64,000 nucleotides of DNA, from assembly GCF_009668025.1 (NCBI RefSeq), contig NZ_WJXZ01000006.1, positions 124,001 through 188,000 on the forward strand, written 5' to 3'. The notes beneath the pieces are model-generated. The model was not told the DNA's origin. It made no database searches and worked only from the letters and a program-made list of their open reading frames with translations. Source of the stretch: Larkinella terrae (lineage in GTDB: Bacteria > Bacteroidota > Bacteroidia > Cytophagales > Spirosomataceae). Below, piece by piece: positions 59,072 through 64,000 of the stretch (its first letter is position 1; the number at the start of each line of letters is the position of its first letter). Made by a program: the position numbers and the translations under genes.

Positions 59072-59842
59072 CTAATTCGCCGAAATCCGGAAAACCGGGG
59101 TCTCCTCAAACCGCGAGGCCACAATCAATTCGGTACGGTCGACGTGGGGCCGGAACAATTCCCGCAGCAAATCCGGGTTGTTGTTGTCCTTCGATAAGTG
59201 CGACAACAGCACGTGGCTCATATAAGCCGGTTTGTGCCGGATGAACAGTTCCAGTGCCTGCTGGTTGGACAAATGGCCTTTGCCACCCCGGATGCGCTGT
59301 TTCAGGAAGTACGGATACCGCCCGCGTTCCAGCATTTCATCGTCGTAATTGGCTTCCAGAAAAGCCGCATGGCACTGGCTGAAGTGGTGAACCAGCCGTT
59401 CGCAGGGAAGGCCGATATCCGTGAAAACGCCCACATTGGTGTCCTGATCGGAAATCATAAAACTGTGCGGGTCAGCGGCATCGTGGTGTTTGGGGAACGC
59501 CGTGATGCGAAGCCCGCCGATCTGAACCGGCTCATTACCGAAGAAAGGATTGACGGGAAATCCCTGGAGCAGCAACCGCGAGTTTCGGAGGGTTTTGACG
59601 GTAATAAAAACCGGTATTTTATATTTCCCGGCCAGTTGGGCAAGGCCGCTGATGTGATCGGTATGTTCGTGCGAAATGAAAATGGCTTTTACCGTTTCGA
59701 GCGACAATCCCAGCCGCCGAAAGCGGGTTTCGGTCTGGCGGCAGGAAATTCCAACGTCAATTAAAACCGCTTCCTGTTCGTTGCCGATGTAATAACAGTT
59801 TCCGTTGCTGCCCGAATTAAGAGAGGAGATAAACAGTGGCAT
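59072..59842 (-). CDS. Metallo-beta-lactamase-fold hydrolase (YycJ/WalJ type)
   Basis: A 256-residue cytoplasmic metal hydrolase. The motif HEHTDH (residues 58-63) and later His residues (FPKHHDAADPH, LSHLSKDNNN) bind two metal ions, probably zinc. The start SSLNSGSNGNCYYIG and the substrate-binding GVFTDIGLPCERLV region are typical of the YycJ/WalJ subgroup, where a role in nucleic-acid processing or cell-wall control has been proposed; the substrate here is unknown. It stands alone, with a terminator-like hairpin upstream at 59898. Confidence 0.88.
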   Translation of the reverse strand: MPLFISSLNSGSNGNCYYIGNEQEAVLIDVGISCRQTETRFRRLGLSLETVKAIFISHEHTDHISGLAQLAGKYKIPVFITVKTLRNSRLLLQGFPVNPFFGNEPVQIGGLRITAFPKHHDAADPHSFMISDQDTNVGVFTDIGLPCERLVHHFSQCHAAFLEANYDDEMLERGRYPYFLKQRIRGGKGHLSNQQALELFIRHKPAYMSHVLLSHLSKDNNNPDLLRELFRPHVDRTELIVASRFEETPVFRISAN

Positions 59843-59897
59843 AGACTGGTAAAGATATTAAAAAACGGCCTTACAATGACCGGTTTAAAAAACAATT

Positions 59898-59916
59898 CCC
59901 GGCCTATTGGGCCGGG
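59898..59916 (-). terminator. Terminator-like hairpin
   Basis: CCCGGCC/GGCCGGG stem with a T-run on the minus strand, about 150 bp past the small lipoprotein gene ending at 60069; it could end that transcript. Confidence 0.55.
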
Positions 59917-60068
59917 ATGTCCCACTTACCAATCTCTATTAATTAGAAAAGCACAGGGAGTGCCCTTCATTGATAAGAGGGGCAAAAGAGTCGTTTATCA
60001 CCTTTTTTTTGAAATTATTTTTTCTACTATTCGATAACTCTCAGATAACCAGTAACAAAAAAGTTTTC

Positions 60069-60461
60069 TTACTCAGGTTTCGACCGGTTTGATTTCGCCT
60101 GAACAATGGTAACCGTGGCGGATTTGGTGGCCGGGTTAACCAGACCGTCCTGAATTTCGGGAATCTTCAGGGCAGCCCGGGGGCCGATGGCGGTATCTAT
60201 GATGCTTTTTGACGAACTGATCTTGTGGTAGGTACTGTCGAAATAATCGAAGCGAATCTCGATGTGCTCATACGCGTACGATTGCGAGGTATTGGTCAGC
60301 GTAAACCGGTGTCGGTTCGTGGCGTTTGGCTCATCGCCCTTTTTCCAGACGACGCGGTCGATGAGCAGATCGCGGTAGGCATCCGGCTTCTCTTGGGTTT
60401 CGGTTTGGTTCGATTGGCAGGCGAAGGCGGTGATAACCAGCAGCCAGTAAATAACTCTCAT
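60069..60461 (-). CDS. Small lipoprotein, hypothetical
   Basis: Started at 60461 (MRVIYWLLVITAFACQSN), giving a lipobox with Cys15; the longer frame from 60530 reads through non-signal sequence. The mature 115 residues have a likely beta-sandwich with repeated hydrophobic strands (LLIDRVVWKKGDEP, RHRFTLTNTSQSYAYEHIEI) and resemble small immunoglobulin-like surface domains. No family recognised. It ends before a possible terminator and lies 28 bp downstream of the DHFR-like gene on the same strand, so the two may be co-transcribed. Confidence 0.7.
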   Translation of the reverse strand: MRVIYWLLVITAFACQSNQTETQEKPDAYRDLLIDRVVWKKGDEPNATNRHRFTLTNTSQSYAYEHIEIRFDYFDSTYHKISSSKSIIDTAIGPRAALKIPEIQDGLVNPATKSATVTIVQAKSNRSKPE

Positions 60462-60489
60462 ACGTATTGATTTCAAGGCGTTTAGCTGA

Positions 60490-61056
60490 TTACTTTCGGC
60501 CATAATGCACACCCAGTACGCCGGAAGCAAGTACGGTAGTCTCCAGGAGTTTTAGATATTCGATTTCGTTAATGTTCCGGAATAAAGGTGTTCCCGAACC
60601 GAGCAAAACCGGGTTTATAAACAACCAGTATTCGTCTATTAATTGGTATTGCATTAATGAATGGCAGGCTCCCGGACTACCAAAAATTTGAATATTTTTT
60701 CCGGGTTCCTCTTTCAAAGACCGGATTTGCTCCGCCAGATTGTCGCCAACAACCTGCACATTCGGGCGATTGGCCTCTTTCCAGGAGTTTGAAACCACCA
60801 CTTTTTTAACGCTGTTGTACCAGCCCGAATGCTGAATATCGTGCTTCGACGCGCCAGGCTGTTCGCCCGCCGTGGGCCAATAGTTATCCATCATTTCGTA
60901 GGTGACGCGCCCGTACAGAGCCGTATCGGCCGCATCGGTCAGCATACCCGAATACTCAAAAAGTTCGTCGTCCACATGAATCCAGTTCATTTCGCCCTTG
61001 GGCCCGGCCACAAAACCGTCGAGTGAAATATGCATGGATAAAATCAGTTTTCTCAT
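60490..61056 (-). CDS. Dihydrofolate reductase family (RibD C-terminal-like) protein
   Basis: A 188-residue NADPH-dependent reductase fold. SMHISLDGFVAGPKGEMNW at the start, GRVTYEMMDNYWP, VVVSNSWKEANRP and IFGSPGACHSLMQYQLIDEYWL are typical of the RibD-C/DHFR-like family common in Bacteroidota, many members of which have unknown substrates. It is cytoplasmic. Real folate synthesis is not implied. Its upstream side is a 360-bp gap with a candidate small RNA. Confidence 0.85.
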   Translation of the reverse strand: MRKLILSMHISLDGFVAGPKGEMNWIHVDDELFEYSGMLTDAADTALYGRVTYEMMDNYWPTAGEQPGASKHDIQHSGWYNSVKKVVVSNSWKEANRPNVQVVGDNLAEQIRSLKEEPGKNIQIFGSPGACHSLMQYQLIDEYWLFINPVLLGSGTPLFRNINEIEYLKLLETTVLASGVLGVHYGRK

Positions 61057-61165
61057 GACTGCTTGGTTTTACCGTCAAAGTGATCGAATTTGTAATTTCC
61101 CGGATGGGAAAGCACCTTAAATTAGTACGATGCCGGTGGTTGCCCGCAATAATGGCTATTTTTCG

Positions 61166-61240
61166 TAAAAACTACAAAGCCCGGCTGCAACTGCAACCGG
61201 GCTTTGTCAGGATTATCTATCGCATAATGAGGTGAACTCA
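61166..61240 (-). ncRNA. Candidate small RNA
   Basis: On the minus strand a TATATTTG box (61243-61250) with a TTG 22 nt upstream would start transcription near 61240. About 65 nt later comes a strong hairpin (ACAAAGCCCGG and CCGGGCTTTGT, 61174-61207) followed by a T-rich run. No ORF with coding character spans it. The gap is divergent, so neither gene needs a terminator here. Confidence 0.45.
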
Positions 61241-61242
61241 TC

Positions 61243-61250
61243 CAAATATA
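61243..61250 (-). promoter_or_regulatory. -7 box of the candidate small RNA
   Basis: TATATTTG on the minus strand with a TTG 22 nt upstream (AATTGTCATT), within the Bacteroidota spacing range. Confidence 0.45.
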
Positions 61251-61416
61251 TACTGATAAATTTAAATAATGACAATTTATTCGAGGCTGCGAACGAGGAT
61301 TTTGCATAGCCTGAGAACTAAATGTCTGATATTTAAGCCGGAATGCCAGGTATATATCTGAACAACGATTTTAGACGGAATGAACAAAGTCCTATTACAA
61401 CCGGGTTTGAATATGT

Positions 61417-62043
61417 ATGCACTATAACCTCACCGAATTAATTGCCCAGGGCGAAGGAAGCCGACTCGAGTTTAAATCGACCATCCACACCGCCCACCGG
61501 ATTGCCCGGACGCTGACGGCTTTTTCCAATACGTCGGGCGGCTTGCTGATCATTGGGGTGTCCGACGATGGCCGGGTGACGGGTGTCGAATCGGAATTGT
61601 ACGAAATGCAGAAAATTGAGAAAGCGACCGATTTCCTGGTTGATCCGGCCATTTCGGTGAGCTACGAAGTAGTAATGGAATCGGGTCGGCAAATCATTTA
61701 CATTGAGGTACCGGAAAGCGGGGAAAAACCGCATTACGCCATCGACGAGCGGGGCAAACGGACGATTTATGTCCGGGCCAAAGACAAGTCAGTCCCGACT
61801 AATAAACTGATTCTGAGCACTTCCGTAACCGCCGATGGTCAGCTCCTGCAAACGTCCAACGTCCGAAATCTGATTCAAGCTTTGCGCAAAACCGACTTCA
61901 TTACGGCCAAACAATACGCCCAACTGGTCAATATTTCGGAATACCGCGCCAGTAAATTGCTTCATCAATTGACCGGACAGGGTTTGCTGATCATGATTGA
62001 TAAGCCCCGACCCGTGCGATTTTCTCTGAAAGTCAGTGAGTAA
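61417..62043 (+). CDS. AlbA_2-domain DNA-binding protein
   Basis: A 208-residue cytoplasmic protein of the AlbA_2 (Schlafen AAA_4-type) family, usually transcription-linked. The N-terminus EGSRLEFKSTIHTAHRIARTLTAFSN, the glycine motif GGLLIIGVSDDGRVTGVES and YYIEVPE-like YIEVPESGEKPHYAIDERG are characteristic. The C-terminal 60 residues form a winged-helix-like domain (TAKQYAQLVNISEYRASKLLHQL). It precedes a palindromic element and hemF. The regulated genes are unknown. Confidence 0.82.
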   Translation: MHYNLTELIAQGEGSRLEFKSTIHTAHRIARTLTAFSNTSGGLLIIGVSDDGRVTGVESELYEMQKIEKATDFLVDPAISVSYEVVMESGRQIIYIEVPESGEKPHYAIDERGKRTIYVRAKDKSVPTNKLILSTSVTADGQLLQTSNVRNLIQALRKTDFITAKQYAQLVNISEYRASKLLHQLTGQGLLIMIDKPRPVRFSLKVSE

Positions 62044-62048
62044 ACCGC

Positions 62049-62151
62049 GTACCGACGGACTTTAGTCCGCATGTCACTGTGATTAAATAAGCTTCTTTCT
62101 ATTTTTGTCTCTGTTTTATTTAGGATCTGACGGACTCAAGTCTGTCGGTAC
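62049..62151. repeat. MITE-like palindromic element with promoter box
   Basis: Ends are an imperfect inverted repeat: left 62049-62071 and right 62129-62151 match at 20 of 23 positions; each arm contains its own short palindrome (GGACTTTAGTCC and GGACTCAAGTCT). The span is 103 bp between AlbA_2 and hemF. A TATTTTTG box (62100-62107, plus strand) lies inside and may drive hemF. Such elements may be non-autonomous transposon relics. Confidence 0.5.
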
Positions 62152-62160
62152 ATACCACGA

Positions 62161-63060
62161 ATGGCTTTCGATAAACAAACGATTACTGATTTTTTTACCG
62201 GTTTACAGGATCGGATTTGCCGGGCGCTCGAAGAAACCGACGGAAAAGCGCGTTTTCACGAAGATCTTTGGGAACGGGCCGAAGGCGGGGGAGGCCGGAC
62301 GCGAATTATCCAGAACGGCGACGTAATCGAAAAAGGCGGGGTGCTGTTTTCGGCCGTGCACGGCCCGGCTTCGGAAGCGACGCTCAAACAGATGAATAGG
62401 TCGGAACCAGCCGATTTTTACGCCACCGGCGTCTCCATTGTCATTCATCCGCACAGCCCGCTGGTACCGATCATTCACATGAACGTGCGGTATTTTGAAC
62501 TCAGTACGGGCGAATGCTGGTTCGGGGGCGGTATTGACCTGACTCCTCATTACGTCGACGACGAGGATGCGCGCTGGTTTCATGAGCAGCTCAAAACCGC
62601 CTGTGACCGGCATCATCCGGACTATTACGCCAAATTCAAAACCTGGGCCGACGATTATTTTTTCATCCGTCACCGGGCCGAAACGCGCGGCATTGGCGGA
62701 GTTTTCTTCGATTACCTGCGCCCAATCGACGACGATCACAAAGCGGCTTTGTTTGCCTTTGTGCAGGAAATCGGCAATTCGTTTGCCCCGATTTATACCT
62801 ATTTCATGCAGAAAAACCGGGATTTGCCGTTTGGCGAAACCGAGAAAAAATGGCAGATGCTGCGCCGGGGTCGCTACGTAGAGTTCAATCTGGTCTGGGA
62901 CCGGGGAACCAAGTTCGGCCTGGAAACCAACGGACGCACGGAATCCATTCTGATGAGCATGCCCCCACAAGCCAACTGGGTTTATGACTACCAGCCACAA
63001 CCCGGAAGCCGCGAGGAGGAAACCTTGCATAAACTAAAAAAAGGCATTAACTGGGTATAA
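62161..63060 (+). CDS. hemF: Oxygen-dependent coproporphyrinogen III oxidase
   Basis: Decarboxylates coproporphyrinogen III to protoporphyrinogen IX in aerobic haem synthesis; cytoplasmic dimer. The 299 residues match HemF: GGGRTRIIQNGDVIEKGGV, ATGVSIVIHPHSPLVPIIHMNVRYFE, the FGGGIDLTPHYVDDEDARWFH metal/substrate motif and EFNLVWDRGTKFGLETNGRTESILMSMP. The start ATG lies 10 bp past a palindromic element and the TAnnTTTG box at 62100. The next gene, a Crp/Fnr regulator, starts 10 bp later, so the two may form an operon linked to redox control. Confidence 0.93.
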   Translation: MAFDKQTITDFFTGLQDRICRALEETDGKARFHEDLWERAEGGGGRTRIIQNGDVIEKGGVLFSAVHGPASEATLKQMNRSEPADFYATGVSIVIHPHSPLVPIIHMNVRYFELSTGECWFGGGIDLTPHYVDDEDARWFHEQLKTACDRHHPDYYAKFKTWADDYFFIRHRAETRGIGGVFFDYLRPIDDDHKAALFAFVQEIGNSFAPIYTYFMQKNRDLPFGETEKKWQMLRRGRYVEFNLVWDRGTKFGLETNGRTESILMSMPPQANWVYDYQPQPGSREEETLHKLKKGINWV

Positions 63061-63069
63061 AACCAAACG

Positions 63070-63654
63070 ATGAATCCGGTTCACCTCGATCGGTTACAGC
63101 AGTTCATGAACGGAATCCTCAGCCGCAAATCGGCTGAGTGGCAGCCGTTTATCAACGCTTTTGAATACGCTGAATACCCGAAAAAGAGCTTTCTGACTCA
63201 GGCCGGTGAACTCGAAAATTACCTTTATTTCATTCTGGAAGGGGGAACGTCCTCGTATTTTGTGAACGAAGGGCGCGAAAAGTGCCTCGATTTGTGGTTT
63301 CCCAACCATTTCGTTTCGTCTTACATGTCTTTTCTGACCCGAAAACCGTCGCAGATTTTTATTCAGGCGCTTTTCCCGACCAAAACATTGCGCATTCATT
63401 ACGATGTCTTGCAGGGATTTTACGGCAGTCAGGAAGGCAGCAATAAAGTTGGGCGACTGCTGGCCGAAGGGTTGTACATTGCCCGAACCCAGCGCGAAAT
63501 CCGGTTTTTGAGCCAATCTGCCGAAGAACGCTACCTTGATTTGCTGCAACGGCAACCCCAACTGGTTCAGCAACTTCCGGTCAAGATCATTGCTTCCTAC
63601 CTGGGAATTCACCCCGAAAGTTTAAGCCGAATCCGGAAGCAACTGATGCCCTGA
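63070..63654 (+). CDS. Crp/Fnr-family transcriptional regulator
   Basis: Cytoplasmic transcription factor of 194 residues. The N-terminal cNMP-binding-like barrel carries YPKKSFLTQAGELENYLYFILEGG and REKCLDLWFPNHFVSSYMSFL; the effector pocket Glu/Arg of true cAMP sensors is not clearly conserved, so the ligand is unknown. The C-terminus is a winged helix with the helix-turn-helix IASYLGIHPESLSRIRKQL. It begins 10 bp after hemF and may respond to oxygen or redox stress (inference). A promoter box for the next gene lies downstream. Confidence 0.88.
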   Translation: MNPVHLDRLQQFMNGILSRKSAEWQPFINAFEYAEYPKKSFLTQAGELENYLYFILEGGTSSYFVNEGREKCLDLWFPNHFVSSYMSFLTRKPSQIFIQALFPTKTLRIHYDVLQGFYGSQEGSNKVGRLLAEGLYIARTQREIRFLSQSAEERYLDLLQRQPQLVQQLPVKIIASYLGIHPESLSRIRKQLMP

Positions 63655-63695
63655 TTTTCCTAACATAGGTCATTTTTACGCAGTAGCCAGCCCCG

Positions 63696-63703
63696 TAGTT
63701 TTG
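63696..63703 (+). promoter_or_regulatory. -7 box for the DoxX-like gene
   Basis: TAGTTTTG on the plus strand, 23 bp before the ATG at 63727. Confidence 0.45.
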
Positions 63704-63726
63704 TTTCACACAAATGCACTACGAAC

Positions 63727-64000
63727 ATGGCTTTCTTTTTTCTATTGGTATCGATCTGGGCGGTTTTATGGCTGGTTTCCCGGTTTGCCTTTCGGCAGCA
63801 ACTCGCTTCTCACGCAAAAAAGGGTCGCATTGCAGCCGCCATTGCATTCACGTTGATTGGAATTTCGCACTTGGCGTCGCCCGAAAAATTGGCGTATATG
63901 ATTGCCGACTGGCTGCCTTACGCCCACGAAATGGTTATTTTGAGCGGAATTGCCGAAATGGCGGGCGGCATCGGTCTACTGTTGCCCCGCTTCCGGCGCC
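63727..64000 (+). CDS. DoxX-like membrane protein (3' end outside window)
   Basis: The first 91 codons are visible. Hydrophobic segments FFLLVSIWAVLWLVSRFAF, IAAAIAFTLIGISHLAS and EMVILSGIAEMAGGIGLLLP match the DoxX/DoxD-like membrane family of small multi-pass proteins, often associated with redox or surfactant traits. The ISHL and GIAEMAGGIGLLLP segments are the family signs. Its own -7 box lies upstream. The rest of the gene is outside the window. Confidence 0.7.
   Translation, partial: MAFFFLLVSIWAVLWLVSRFAFRQQLASHAKKGRIAAAIAFTLIGISHLASPEKLAYMIADWLPYAHEMVILSGIAEMAGGIGLLLPRFRR

Larger units (their letters stand above)
61057..61416. other. Divergent gap with candidate small RNA
   Basis: A 360-bp gap between the DHFR-like gene (minus) and the AlbA_2 gene (plus). 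Besides the candidate small RNA and its promoter, the rest is A/T-rich without recognised features; the promoters of the two flanking genes were not clearly identified. Confidence 0.4.

Noticed and set aside
61122-61307. Minus-strand 61-codon open frame
   Set aside because: Covers the candidate small-RNA promoter and hairpin; unlikely to be translated.
1-64000. CRISPR arrays, tRNA and rRNA genes
   Set aside because: No regularly spaced direct repeats of 24-40 bp, no cloverleaf with conserved T-loop outside tmRNA, and no rRNA segments were noticed.

Overview
The window is chromosomal DNA of a Bacteroidota member, most likely Cytophagales (a Spirosoma/Larkinella-type organism; the family is inferred). 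The support is: a PorX-type regulator of type IX secretion; TAnnTTTG -7 boxes in front of many genes, with little Shine-Dalgarno signal; a tmRNA whose tag reads GEYNYAMAA; Bacteroidota-type lipoproteins and TonB receptors; and a ThuA/PQQ-dehydrogenase/cytochrome c fusion. No tRNA, rRNA or CRISPR array was seen. Left chromosomal arm (1-26,594): an iron-uptake pair (TonB siderophore receptor, PepSY membrane protein), a lipoprotein, a beta-barrel protein, an ALDH7-type dehydrogenase, an aldose epimerase, a PagL-like lipid A deacylase, a TIGR02757 protein, a LysM protein, kdsB, porX, ftsE, a transaldolase-like aldolase, SRP RNA, a TPR lipoprotein, a TMEM220-like protein, a 1136-residue ThuA/PQQ-dehydrogenase/PKD/cytochrome c/CBM protein, a ferritin-like protein and tmRNA. 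Many gaps here hold long inverted repeats that look like terminators. Prophage (about 26,595-58,230): a tyrosine integrase starts 48 bp after the tmRNA. Nearly all other phage genes are on the minus strand: a capsid-like remnant, a structural protein, ParB-like and glycosyltransferase genes, a methylase-like gene, a SymE-like small gene, a RarA-C-like gene, terminase small and large subunits, a portal-like gene, a lysis cassette, tail genes and a tape measure. The G+C-rich, tightly overlapping backbone is interrupted by A/T-rich or opposite-strand cargo: a PAS histidine kinase, a secreted barrel-like protein, two membrane proteins, a lipoprotein and an AAA ATPase/TOPRIM (DUF4435-like) fusion that is the best anti-phage defence candidate. 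The element looks defective: the capsid-like gene is truncated at the right edge, the tape measure looks fused to the end of a baseplate-type protein, three genes carry a frameshift or in-frame stop, and no second copy of the tmRNA 3' end is visible on the right. Right chromosomal arm (58,231-64,000): DUF2911 protein, metallo-beta-lactamase-fold hydrolase, lipoprotein, dihydrofolate reductase-like protein, a candidate small RNA, an AlbA_2-type DNA-binding protein, a MITE-like palindromic element, hemF, a Crp/Fnr regulator and the start of a DoxX-like membrane protein.
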